From: Siderastrea siderea
Lineage: Eukaryota; Cnidaria; Anthozoa; Scleractinia; Rhizangiidae
Direction of reading: 5' to 3'
Assembly: GCA_964030785.1 (NCBI GenBank)
Contig: OZ034975.1
Location: forward strand, 36,209,369 to 36,273,368
DNA length: 64,000 bases
The notes below the pieces were generated by a model. It was not told the DNA's origin. It searched no databases and saw nothing but the letters and a program-made list of their open reading frames with translations. The translations under genes were made by a program, and so were the position numbers. Every line of letters starts with the position of its first letter. The stretch's first letter is position 1. Of the stretch, positions 46,801-60,700 are shown in pieces.

Positions 46801-49800
46801 CATTTCAGATATCTTAGGAGATTACTTACCAAGACACGGTGAATAAGTGTTCATTTTTTGTTTCTATTCAGTTGATTTACGGCACATTTTTGTTACAATT
46901 TTGCCTCTAGAATCCCAGAGAAGACCCCACAGGGGAAGAGCAACCAACTGACTACGATTATCCGAGCGTTGGAATCTATATGCCCCTTAATCCTTCGACG
47001 ATGAGCTGGGAAATAAATCCGGAGGAGGTGACCATTATTAAAATCATCGGCAGAGGAGCGTTTTCCGAGGTTGCTAAAGCAACCGTGCGAAATTGTTTAC
47101 GTAGTGGCGAGGGGAATACAACTGTAGCTGTGAAAAAGTTGAAAGGTGTGGATATTTAATTTGCATTACACCTAATATGTTCCACCCTCATCATCGTCAT
47201 CGTCGTCATCATCATTGTAATTGGTATCATCATTAGAGTCATTAGAGACATCATCAATTATTACTCTGTTGCGAGGAGAACACAACCATAGCTGTGAAAG
47301 CGTTGAAAGTGGTCGATATTTTAATTTGCATTAAAACTAACATGTTGTATCGTGGTCATCATCATCATCGTCATCGACATTCCCCAAAAGTAATGATAGC
47401 TACATTTGAGGTTAAAACAACGACGTTTTCAATTGCATTTTTGTCCTTGGTATCGCTGGGCCATTTTTTACGTGAGGAAACTTTCAAATTTTAATTTTAA
47501 TCGACGCGGCACGAGCAAACATCTCTTTTTCAAAAAATTAGTGTTCTGCGCGTTTTTGTTTTTGTTCCTTTAATTGCATTAGGAACAAACTAGGAACACA
47601 CAAAGGAACTTTATTTGCTCAATAGGAACAAAAGTGAGCAAATTCGGAACAAGCTGGTCCGTTAGCAGCAAACTGGAACACAAAGTTCCTTTTTATTTTA
47701 GTCAAAAGGAACAACTGGTTCCTCTTTTATCCTTTTAGGAACAAAAGGTCCTCTTTAAAGTGCTACTACGATAAAAATTTCTTGTTTTGTTTTCAACTTT
47801 TTTAAACTTCAAACTGTTCAATAGATGCCATATTATATGAATCGCGATAAATTAGATCGATATGTGCTTACAAGGCCCAGGAATATATGTCCGAAAACCG
47901 CGTTAAACCCGTCCGCCATTACTCAGTTCGCAAAAGAGAAGCCCGCGAATTTCATGGAAGCGGTCTTACCTCAAACCACGTGAATTTTGCTCGTGACGTA
48001 GAAGTCTCAACCATCGCCACGAAGAGTATAACGAAGAGTCGAAAATAGAGAGCCAAACATTGCATTATATGGAGGTGTTTTCCGTCGAATTTGTCGTCCA
48101 GTTCTTTTGAGAGCGATTTGGAACAAAGGTTTTTTTTGGGGCGAAGTCGGCGAACTCGCAGAAGTCGCGCGATACGATGACAGTTTCGAGCCTCTCGCTA
48201 CCGAAGAGGAAGCCGTCTCAAACAATGCAAGAATGGATCAAGAAGCCGAACAAATATCCCAATTATCCCAAATCACAAACGCTGAAATCCTTCCGATAAT
48301 ACAACAAATTTAACTGTTTCGCGTGTCTGTCGTATTGGGGTCCGTCAGCTGTTTCTTACTCTTGCTTTTTTTCTTGCCGATACGTGTTGAGTTTGTTGTT
48401 GTTATGTTCACAGACTTGTTACAGTATCGTAAATTGTAGTTAATAAATAAATAATAAATCCTATAATAATAAGCTCTCCCTCCTAAAAGAAAAGCCCACA
48501 TAACGCTACATGAAAGTTTTTTATATAAATATAAAGAGCCCCGAGGCTAACATACATTCAGAATTTTATAGATGAGACAAAAGGTCGAGGAAAATAAATT
48601 CACGTGAACGAAGTGATGTAGAGAATCGCCCGGCGTGCGGAGTGTAATTGTGCGAACACGGTAATCTTACTACCTAGTAAACAAGCAAATGCGAATTAAT
48701 ATAGATAAACTCTGATTTACCATCAGAAGTCTAGGTATAAACTGTGGAATTCGCCGTCACATCGAAAGTGTTACTGAGAGAAGCGGCTACCCCGAACGCG
48801 GTGAAATGCTCAAGAAATTATAGCCGACTTTGGGAGCTCGCTACGCCGTACGCCAAGAGAAATTAATTGAAGTATAAAAGAGTTATATTATTAGGAGCTG
48901 GCTACGCGGTAAGCGGAGAGAGATAAATTGAAATGTAAGAGTGCTGTTAGGAGCTGGCTACACAGTAAACAGGGCCTGGAAGGGGGGTAGTGATCCCGCA
49001 TTCCCGCTCCTTTTTCACGAGAATCCCGCATCCCGCACTTTTTCATCGCTATCCCGAGTTTCGTTTCTTCTTTCCCAAAAATACATTAAAAAAGGCTACT
49101 TTCTGCAAAAGCTAATAAATTTAAGATGTAGATTGGCCCTTTCGATTGATATTTTGCACTCACCTGGTTGATTCGCTTTTGCCGCTGTAACGTTTTTTGG
49201 GTCGTGACTATTTCCCGAATTCCCGACAGACCGGCAACAAAATCCCGCATCCCGTGCCCAAATTTTAGTGAATCCCGCTTCCCTGGTAGCAGTCAAATCC
49301 CGAATCCCGTCAAGATATCTTTCGTTTCCCGAATCGCGCAGCGTATTTTAGTCAAATCCCGGATCCCGAGAATACCCTTCCATACCCTGAGTAAGAAGAA
49401 CAAGCAATACACAGTACAGGTTTGTTATGGTCGATTAAGCTCGGTTGTTTATATTTTCACGTTATATGTGGCCGAGTAATTCAAAGAAATTTCGAGTGAT
49501 ATTCTCGTTTATAGAACGTACGAGGAATACACGGTGATGTTCTGTTATCCACTAGTTTTAATATAGGAACTTCAAATAATATTCTTTTAGCGGAAGTTTA
49601 AGTGAGGAATGTTTATAGTACGCGGAATACACGGTAATGTTTTCCTATTTTCTGCTTACCGCGTTCAACGTACCAAGTTGAATAAAAATAATTTCTGCGT
49701 ATCGCGGAGCCGGCTTGGCGGCGACACAGAAAATAGTTCATGTGAAGGGGCATATGTTATGCAGTTAAGCCGACATCTGTTGGGACTTATACATGTATAT

Positions 49801-50844
49801 GCACAAGACAACCGAGTGAAGTATGTCTTAGGTGTGTGAGGAAATGTGTAGCTTATTGTACATGCGATGTTAGCACAGACGGCATAGAAATATTCGCTCA
49901 CCATTCGACGATCCCGCTCAGATATGATTGCTGTTTTTCTTCCTGATGGCTGGAACTGATCCTGGTTTTAAATATTTCCTTGCACCTTTCTTATAAAATG
50001 CTTGAGTAAAACGTTCAGCCGTAAAAATGCACAGAGCAAACAGTGTCCAACAGGATTGAAGTCCTTCCGGTCAGCCACGCAAACGAAGCCTTTCCGCTTA
50101 AAATAAACGCACTCACTCGTCGGTGAACTGTGAATGGAAATTTCCGATTCATCGATGCTTTCTTTGCCGTAATCTTCAACAACAGAGCGCCGACCACGCA
50201 TACTGCAGCTCAAAATCGAAGAAATGAATCTTGCTAATCCTCACACCTCTCCGAATGCATAAGAAAGTAGCCACGTTTGTTTTGTTGCTTTGAGACTTCT
50301 ACGTCACTTCCTCTCTGGGCCAACTGGGCGCAACTCGTCCCGGTCATTTTTTAATTGAGTAATGGCGGCAAGCCGAATTCGAAAACTACAGTTAAAATAA
50401 TTGGACTTCCCGTACGAACTTCGCCTTTTATAACATAGAGGGCAAAATTACTGAATGCTGATTGGTTGAGACAGAGGGCATTTTTTCTTAATTTTCTTTC
50501 GGACGAGGGCAAAATTACTAATTCGTGATTGGCCAAGCGCCAAAATTACTCGCATTTGATTGGCTGAGCGCGAGAGCGCTCCATTTGCATTTTGTAGGCG
50601 TCTTGAAACGAAAAACGCATTTTGAGTTGTTCAACACAAGGATCGCTTCAAAGTTTGACTTTTAACCGAGATGGTTGTTAAAAATGGTATGGAAATCGGG
50701 TGTTTGCTTGAAGAGGAATTCCAAAAGGTGAACCTATATGTGTTATATATGATGGTGCAGTGGTTAACACATCGGCACTAGAAAGTCGAGGACGCGGGTT
50801 GAAATCCCGTTCAGGGCAATTTTTAGGGTTTTCACTTTGTGTTT

Positions 50845-50901
<57 letters not shown>

Positions 50902-51692
50902 TCAGTTAAATGTTCACCGGCGAAGCCAATACAGTGCTCTACTTGCAGCGAAGGAGCGGAATAAACCAGTTGGTGAACTACTCAAATCTTGAGTGAATGG
51001 CCATTTAATACAAACTTGTTTCGTAGGCCACCGAAGAGGTGACCCACTCATCAGTTAAACTCCATCTTACACCTTAGCAGTCAGTCAGGACTGCAAGTTA
51101 TCTTCTTAAACATTCATGTCTCCGGGAAATCCGTGAAATCCGTATTCTCCGGTACTCTTTTTAAGAGTTTTACCGTGTGTGAATTTCACTAGCAGTCAAT
51201 GCTTAATGCATTTCTTTTCCATTTCAAAGACCTTTTCCCCACACACGGAAAAGATGGATTCTACGGATTTAACGGTGAACCACCAAAGATCGTGATCAAC
51301 CTTTGCTTTAATACAATTTTTGCAATCCAACACTGATTGTATAAACTCAACGGATATAACGGATATGCCGGAGACAAACTCACGTAGATATCATGAAACA
51401 AAATCGCTCTGGGTAAACCCTTGTTTGCTGATATAAATTTAAGGCTACAGTAGAGGAACAAGCGTGCCTTTCCATGGCCGTTCCCCTTACGAGCAACGCT
51501 TTTGCGGAAGATCGTCCAGATTTATTTGTAGTTCTTAGCAAAAGATCTGAGAATGTGCTTTTTAGCTTTTTCCTGCATAAGACTACCAACAGATATAATT
51601 TTAGAAAGATTTTTGCAGTACTTAGTGTTATTTTAAGGCTTCAAAAAAGGGGATTTGAATTTTTGGGAAACGATCATCACCATCGTCGTCAC

Positions 51693-51723
<31 letters not shown>

Positions 51724-51740
51724 GTCACCATCGTCGTCAC

Positions 51741-51775
<35 letters not shown>

Positions 51776-54700
51776 CCACCACCACCATCATCATGCATCA
51801 TGATGCATATCATCATGCATATGAGAGTCAGTAACGCTGTAACTCTAGGTATCCCAGAATACGCAACAGCTCTGTCGATACAATAAAATTAACCAAGTTT
51901 GTAATTGCTCTGAATTTCTTTCTGATTTGAAAATGAACTTTTTATCTCTGTCCTGGCCATTATCAGTAGACCCTGTCACGTCGCCCTTCAAATTTAGCTG
52001 GCGCTTTATTTTTATTTATTTTCATCGAAAGCCACTTCAGCTTATGCGGGTAATCTCTCAGCAACATGTGGACTGGGCCGTCATGTTAGATGACAATCTC
52101 GTACTGTTTCATTGTTCAACAGCAAATGCTCGAGATTCAGACAGAAGGGACCTGCTGTCGGAACTTGAGTTGATGAAAACCCTGAAACCTCATCCTCACG
52201 TGATCAAGCTGATGGGATGCGTCACCGAGAGTGGTAATTGGAAAAACATACAAGTAATATGGCATGGTTAAAGAGTTATTTGTTTGCGTAATTTTGTTTT
52301 TGTTTTGGTTTGAGCATATAACCAAAAGAGCATATCAAGAAAAAGGGTCGTGTGACCTAGCGTCGTAATAATTGCTTTTTGCAAGAAAGATATTTTTGTG
52401 TTTTAGGCTGCAATCACTTGTACTGAAGTCACTTCCACTATGTATTTGTAAGTTGCCAAATATGTTGTTTTCCACAGACCCACTGATGGTCCTTATTGAG
52501 TACATACCGTTTGGAGACCTTCTGGGCTACTTGAGAAAGAGCCGAGGATTGAACGACACATACTATAAGGACCCGGATGTAAAGCCACAGACCTGTCTGA
52601 CTGCGGAACAGTTGACGAAGTTTGCATGGCAAGTTGCTGATGGAATGTGTTACTTGGCTTTTAGAAAGGTTAGCTTTAATCTGTGTACATCCAATTCGAA
52701 TTCGTTTTTTCTTGGATATTACAGTATTCTGTAGTTATAAGAATAATATCTCAACATTTCATACTGTGGAGAAACAAAAATCTTAAAAAACAACAATGAC
52801 AAACTGCAGCATTGGTATTAATATAATTAATATAATCCGGAAGGAAGCTGGTTCCTGAACAACAATAAACAGGGCATCGATAAGTTTTTGGCGTGCATTG
52901 CACATTTTTACCAGCGCTAGTAAGCTCAGCAAATATTCGAACTTGACAGCTATAAAACTACGCTGGAGCGCGAGGACAGAAGGAAAAGCAAAATTGAACA
53001 GGGTTTTCCAAGAGACGGCGACGCATAACCTTTGAAATAGTAATTTTAACTTTCAGTATCTTTTTTTTTCTCGAACTAAACCAAGAAAGCGAAAGACTTA
53101 ATGACAACTAGTACGTAATTGTCTGGTGTTGGTTTTTGTTCTCTCTGAAACGTAATCTTGTTAAATCAACTCTTCTTCTTCTTCAAGACGAAAATTCCAC
53201 ATAAAAAGTTGCTTTAGAGTTAACGGAGAATTCTTAAGGAATGGCATATTGTTATTTAGAAGCGCTCTCTGGAAGTCGTAATAGCGTGCCGTTGACTCCC
53301 TAGGTAGTTAATTCCTTTTTAGCGGTGATTCTGAGCATGCAAAACCTGAAACTCCAGGACGCATCGAAGCTCACCCAGGGCTTGGCCCATTTGGTAGGGT
53401 GGGGTGAGTTGCGCGCTGGAAACAGGTTTAGCATTGGTTTTGACGGAATAGTGGCCTTGCTTAAGGTCAACGCATATAAAAGTTTCATTTTCTCTTTATC
53501 TGGATAGTTTTTAGCTTTTCAAAATAGATAGGAAAATGCTTGCTCTTAAGGACGGTCAAGCGAGTCAGAGTGAAAAAATACTAAAGATTGCAGAAGCTGC
53601 CCTGAAGTCCTAGACGTCAGCGTTCTGGTTACATAAGGTCCCTAATTCGTCTAAGGGTCTCAGTATCTGATGGAAAACATAATACGTGTATACATGGAAT
53701 AGCAAAAATCTAATTTTTCTTTTAGATAATCCATCGTGACTTGGCAGCGAGAAACGTCCTTGTTGGTGAGGGAGAGAGGTGTAAAGTCACAGATTTTGGG
53801 ATGGCGAGGAATGTGCACCAGGATGATATTTACGTTAGAAATAGTTGTGTGAGTATTTTCTCTAAGAACTCTATGATTGGTGGCAGGTAAATGAGTGTTT
53901 CAAGCTGTGGAGAAAAAACTAGCACAAAAAAGATAGTTAAGGTCGGAAATTATAATCAGACTGTACTTATAGTAGGAACCCACAAGTTGTTGACTAACGT
54001 AACATCCAAGCTGGATTTGCGTCGGATCTCCCTTAACTAATGGCCGATATGATGTTTCGAAATTGTCCCTTCATCGTAACAGAATGTCCGATTCGTTGAT
54101 TTTATTATTTCCAGGGTAGTTATTTTGTTGAAATAAATTTCTTTTTAAAGGGGCGCCTGCCTGTTAAATGGACTGCTTATGAAGCCTTGATGTATGGAAC
54201 ATACACAACGCAGAGTGATGTGTAAGTACTTTTATTAATGGTAAATTTACTGACAAGAATATTGCACGTTTTAAGCTTTGTATTCAGATATGAAAGCTAT
54301 GATATTCAGAGGGTCATAATTGTGGATGAGAAACAAATGAGAGTCCCTGATGGGCGTTTCCGGAAGCCACCAGTCCGATGCTCTAACCAGTGAGCTGAGT
54401 GATCTAGCAGCGTCCTGCATGAGGCAAAGATGAGCTATAAGAAAAGTTTCCTTGGTGTTGATAAAGTAAGCGTGGCTGATTTTAAGCTCAGTCAAGAAAT
54501 ACAAGCGGTGTAGATTTGGTTTTTGCCTCAATCGGGACAGACAATTCACTGTCAGTGGTGTGTAGAACTGGCCTAGAACGCTTCTTCTGGGTATCTTCGC
54601 CACACCCATTCCTCCTTAACTCAGAGAGCATATTGTGGCTCACATAATCTTTGCAGTCCGTGACATAAGCATATACCGTCACTTGACGTTGAATTACGTC

Positions 54701-57700
54701 ATGGTTTAACCCTATTCAGACCTGGGGGGGGGGGGGGGTTATATCCGCACGGACTTTGGACGCTTGTAACATTTTTAATAAGCAAGCTAGGGCCACCAAA
54801 CTTAGTGACTTTTCCTAAAATTTATCTGGGAACAATTTTGTGTAGTAAGGGACTGTGCAATAATTACCTGCAGGGGAGTTGGGAAACCAGAGGGGGGAGG
54901 GGGCATATGGGAAAATTACAACTAGAGACAGGGGGGTGGATGTAAAATTTAATACTTATGGGGGGTGTTACTTTTCTTCACTTTTTTTCACAAACTGGAA
55001 AAGTGGTAGAAGAGCTATTAGAGTTCAAATATTCATACTTGCTTACACTGGAATTAAACTGGGAAAATACCATCTGCAGGTGCTTTGATCTCTGAACTGC
55101 CTGATTATTTAATATTTTCCTATCTGTCATGCAGTAGGAACGGAATGCCTCTGTTATATATTAAAACAGATCTACTTTAGTGGCACCAGGAATGCTGTTA
55201 AAGTTAGTTTGGATTTTGATTATGTTTGGGGGAAAATACCACCAGCAAAAACGCTAAAAATGGCATTTCCGAGCGTCTAGATTTTGAAATTTTCTGGGGG
55301 AGCATGCCCCCAGACTCCCCTAAAAGCTCGCACCTTCGGCACGTTGGCAATTGCCTCTGTCATCAGAAAAGTCTGGCTACGGCCCTGACACTATGATGTT
55401 ATTCAATGAAAAAGAAAGATGCCAATGTAGGATAGCATACATTGTATTATAATTAAAGAGAATGGAAAACCCAACTGTTGACTTTAATAGCAATAAATTG
55501 ATCTATGTAAATATAAACAGTTTGATTACTTTGCAAAGTAAGCTTATAAACTTCTCCTGAGTGTCTAGATAAAAAAAATTGTCCTCCTCTGAAGAAAGGT
55601 CTTTGCAAGAGTTCTGTTCCCAGTACAGCGTGGAAGAGACTGCGTGTAAAAGTTATGTAAAGCACCTTGAGTTCTTGGATGCAAAGGCGAAAAAAAGAGT
55701 AAGAGAAAGGAACGTTCTTCCCTCTAACATTTCTTGGAAAAATGAAAAAGATGTGGAAGCGTTTACAAACAACCAGCTGAAAATGTATTTGAAACAACAT
55801 GGTCTTAAGATAAGCGAAAGTAAGGCTGATTTAACTAAACATGCTGCCAGAGATGGTCTGGAAGATGAAGAATTTAATAACTCGTGTGAAGACGACAGAA
55901 CTTCAGAATCAGAGTCAAGTGATTCCGATGGAGAGAACTCATACGTTGAAGAGTCATTTGAAGTACGTTTTGTGCCTGAGGAAGACATCCAACACGTAAA
56001 TAAGGTTTGAGGGAACCAATGCGGGGAGGAAGCAGGGGAGGGGGGTTGGCCTTAATATTATCAGTAGGTGAGGGGAGGTTAAAGTTAATTTTTGCTTAGT
56101 GAGAGGGGGGGTACGACTTAATTTTGAGCCTTATTTCACCCATTTCCCACCCCCCCTCCAGGTAATTATTGCACAGTCCCCAAGTGCTTGTCTATTAAGT
56201 TTGACGTTATCATGGCAACCACTTTTTGACAAGCGGTTTTTTTTTCAGAATTTTGAATTTCCCTCTTTTTAATCAAAAAATCATTACTTTTTGGAAGCAA
56301 ATTTTACATTTTTAAATCAAGATCATTTCTAAGTTAATTTATAGATTTTGATCACTTCTTGACCAATGTTGGCCGTTTTTGAAGGTTTTTGAAAAATTTA
56401 AGAAATCCAAGATGGCGCCGTTTGAGAAAAAAGGGTTATTGTGAAGTCAGATGACGTCATCAGCCGAGGTTGTGGACCTCAATAGAAACGTTTTTGGACG
56501 TACTATCTGTCCTTTAAGTATCGTTCTCATAGCTTTAATATTCTCAGAGTTGTGCGGTGGGGGTGGAATCCCCCCCACCCCGCACCGGTTCCACAAGACC
56601 AAAAAAAGCCCGGTCTGAATAGGGTTAATAATAAGATAATAATAAGATAATAATAGGATCTGCCATCTTGGATTTCGTTATCTTTTTCCAAAAAAAAGTA
56701 TGTAATACGATGGAAAAACACCGAAATGGTTTAAAATCTTAAAATTCACCGACAGATAGTGAGTTTTTTCCATTACGAACACTTTTCTAAAAAAAATGCC
56801 TCCCAGAATATGGTTATGCCCCCCAGTTTGTTCAGGTTTCAAAATTTACCACGATTATTTGACATCGGTTAAGTGAAGTTTTTCCCAATACCAGCAGTAT
56901 ATTGCCATGTTTTCCACAATTTTATGATGGAGGATTTAAATGCGAAATGCTTCCTCAGTTGGCATGTATCCGATAGTTACCATCCCCTTTCGTGCAGTCT
57001 GGGCAATTTGACTACAACACCTTAGTATTTATATTACTTTCTCTCCCTCTTTTTTATGATTTTTGTAGCTGGAGTTACGGTGTCCTGCTCTACGAAATTC
57101 TTACTGTAGGTATGTTAAGTGTTATGTCAGCTCATTTCAGTTCATAAAGAATAATGCCCATTAGAAAGCTGGAAAAAAACTTTTATATTCTGCGTTATCC
57201 TAGTAGACATATTCAGGGTAGTTCCCAACTTTCCCCAAGGGTTTGGATTGCTAGGTAAAGCAAGTTGAATCGTAGGGCTAAACGTAAAACGAGTTTGGCG
57301 TATAGTCCGTTTTGGGAGTTTTTGGTGGTTTGGCAATATTCGGAAAAGTTCAGAAAGTGGACGGAAACGCCGTGGAAGACTAGTTATTATAGTGGATATA
57401 TTACTGCAATTTTTTTCAGACGACTCTGGCTGTTTTGGGGGAAATCGTCGGAAAATAGTCGAAGATTTTTGATACAGTGGTCAATGGATCGAAATTATGT
57501 AGGAGATGGTTATAATCAGTTTGGAGAACTATGCAACATGCTTTTGGGGAATTTTCTGAAAATTGACCAAAATCTTCGTGACAGATATTCTATTGCCGAG
57601 GGAAAGTCAAAAGTAGTAAGCATAAACAAAACAAACTAGTTATGTAAATGCGACTTTCTTGAGATGTACCCTGAATATCCCACTCCTGACATAAGTTTTC

Positions 57701-60700
57701 TTTACATACACATTCAACTTTGAGGTTCATGCGAACTCAGAAAAGTCAGTTACTCGCGTGGCAAATTCGTTTAGTAAATACACCCTTTCAAACAATTGGT
57801 ATAACGGAGGCCAATATCCGAGGCTTAACGATTGCCAGGAAAAAATGAACGGTTGTTGGCCGAGAAGCAAACTTTCCATGGAGACTGTGATATTTGGCCG
57901 GTTCAATTCTTTCCTCAAGGGCATAATTTTCCGATGTACCAGGCAACCAGGAAGGGTTTTTGTTTGCATTGTGCTAGTCCCGATTAATTTCTTTAACGTG
58001 CGCGCTTTTTCGTGGTAAAGAGAAAACAGCCGGTGGATGCTCATGGCATGGCTGTCGCTGAATGAATGCAAATTGGTTAGTTTACCCAATGTCATTACTT
58101 TTCCATTAAATTAAAAAAAAAATAAACAAACAACCAATAGTGTGCGTTAGTTTCTTTTTCCTTCCTTTTTTTATCGTTGATATTATCGAAGAATGGACAT
58201 CGAATCCAACGGGCATATCGTCTGAAAACCGTCACACACGTGATTTTCTTTGTCCAATCAAGGCACACAAAAATTAATCACTGTGTAAATTCTAAATACT
58301 TAAATATATGGCACAATAAATTTACGCGATTCGTTTTTACCCTAATCAAATAATTTATCTCTTCCAGGTGGATCTCCATACCCAGACATCAACGCCAGAG
58401 AAATCCCCAGGAAACTTGAAGAAGGATACAGAATGCCCAAACCAAAACATGTTGATGACAAACTGTAAGTACATGTGAAAGTTATGATAGTGATGATGCA
58501 TCACAATTTTTCCTAACAACCGCGTTAGTTTTTGATCTTTATTAATGTCAACAATTAAAAAGCCGACCTGTGATTTATGCATACTGCTTGCCAAAGGTAC
58601 AGTTTGACAGGCCTCGTGGAGAACAAGGGTTTTGGCTTATGTTGCAGACAGGTTACATGTTCTGCTGCAAAATGTTCATTTTCCAATTATGGGACAAAAC
58701 TTCGAGCCCTATGTATTAAAGATTTCTTCTCGATATCCACCTTTCCCCAAATTGTAGCAAATTCCATTTTAACCGATTTTCCTTTTTCCTATCTTTGAAA
58801 ACAAATCTTATTAAAACTAAGTAGTACTCCCATTGTGGAGGATTATCCTCTGCAGCCTCTTCACCAAAAACTCGAAAAATTTTAACACTGCAAATGTTAT
58901 GAAAAAACATAGATTCACAGAATAAAATAGTTAGTTTTCTATCGTCACTTAACAATACTTGACAATGCTTAACTTTACAGTTACAGTTACAATACTTAAC
59001 AGTACTAACAAGACATAACCATCCTAAATCAATGTTTCAAAACACCGTATTTCAGAGGAAAGCAATGTGGATACATAAATATTTGTAGGATGTTTTTTTC
59101 TCAGGCATCGTTGATACCGATGATATTCAAAACGACGAGTTTCACATGTAGAATACCCTGCTTCTTTCCTCCCCGTTTAAACTATGGATGTCCATAAGCG
59201 TTTGTAATTCCCCTTTGTAGGATAAGTTACAAGTATTTTTTTTTATTTCATGGATTAGGTACATGTTAATGCTGAAATGCTGGGAAGAACACCCAGATAA
59301 TCGACCCACTTTTAGCGAACTAAGAGTTACGATGAAAGAAATGGAAGGCAACCACCCGGTAAGGAAACCATCTGCACAACGATTCACTATCTTTGTCGTA
59401 GAGCTATACGTATTGTGTCGGTGTAGTTAAAGGCCCACCTTCACCCAAACGGCCTTGCGACCGTTTGTTATTGTTTTCAAATGGTTCTGTTGTTCTTCTC
59501 GCGATCTGATTGGTTCCCAGGATTCTCCTGGGAGCGAGGAAATTGTCACGTATATTCAAAACAAGTCGGAGCAGTCATATCGCATCGATTTACTTTGCTA
59601 AGTTGGCCCAATCTACGGCCTCAGTTTAGAAATCTTTAGGCTTTTATGAAAGGCGTTCACTCCCCCAAAACGTTGGAACTATCAGATGTTCACCATGTGA
59701 AAGTTTCAATGACATAGAAAGCGAGAAGTCAGTTTGTTATGTTTGCACGCAAGCCAGCGATCTCGGCAGAAGACTCAGTTACTTCGACATTCGATTGTTT
59801 TAGTCTGCAGATTGCAATCGTATTGTCTTAAAAGGTAACAGTGCTTTAAAGGTCCCTCCTAGTCATTACAGAGGTTGGTCTGAAGAGAAATAAACGGTGT
59901 ATACCACTCGATAGCAACTCGTTGATCATCGCTCGCAAAATAGCACTTGTCCGGTGACTCCCGCATTACAATTTTAACCTTTGAAACCCAGCCGTACGTG
60001 TGTACTAATCGATCAAATCTCCCTGAACCTATGGTTAACTAAGAAACTAAAATTTTCTTTACATTCAATCGTACGACGATAGATACAGAGGAAGAAAAAG
60101 AAAACAGTCCTGCAAAACCATTCTTTTATTACACACCCGCGAGCCGCTGTTTACATCGCGCAAATAAAATCAAAGCAAACGAATCAAACTTACTTGCCAA
60201 GGTCCCGCATCCAATACAATCAGGAATTCAAGCAACATCACTACAAGAGATTCATCAGAAATCCGTTTCTTTGCTTCATAACACAAGTTCGTCTGAGACG
60301 AATACTGGCAATATTTTCCTTCGGCATAACCGTGCAGTATCTTCAACTGCGAGGTGTCATTTGGCAGGAAACATAGTGGACGAAGTAAGAGTGAAAAAAA
60401 CACATTTGGCCGGCTCTGTCACAAAATAATTCCAGGAAACAACAGCCTGATAATTGAAGAATACGTTCCTGCATGCTTTTGGACGATTTTCGACATGATG
60501 GCTCCGGAGGAAACGGATTTTGAAAGAAAACCCGCTCAGAAACAATTTCATGTTACACGAAATTCATAAAACAACAAGGGCGGCGCGCAAGGCCTTTTGG
60601 GTGTAGGTGGGCCTTTAATAACATTGGTCTATCACCTAGACTCATTTTTGAGCGCGTCCCTGTTCACTCGATTTTTCTTCAACACTAACCTCTCCCACCT

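Larger units (their letters stand above)
54710..56624. mobile_element. TTAA-flanked piggyBac-like element, copy C, carrying a nested insertion
   Basis: Starts CCCTATTCAGACCTGGGG after TTAA (54706-54709) and ends CCCGGTCTGAATAGGG before TTAA (56625-56628); the terminal 14 bp pair well. Beyond the nested element the body resembles copies A and B (CCTAAAATTTATC; CATGGCAACC). It lies in receptor intron 15. Confidence 0.75.

Noticed and set aside
50755..50830. tRNA gene
   Set aside because: A- and B-box-like words exist, but no paired acceptor stem or convincing anticodon arm is visible; a SINE head is more likely.
51628..51816. Poly-Asp (minus) and poly-His (plus) frames
   Set aside because: Both come from the (CAT)n tract read on opposite strands.
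54340..54430. tRNA gene on the minus strand
   Set aside because: Only the D-arm and anticodon-like half is recognisable and the T-arm is degenerate.
55453..55988. Minus-strand frames of 111-115 codons
   Set aside because: They are antisense shadows of the SAP-like frame at 55579-56010 and its upstream sequence.
57265..57639. 124-codon + frame in receptor intron 16
   Set aside because: No recognisable domain, no splice context, and composition like the surrounding intron.
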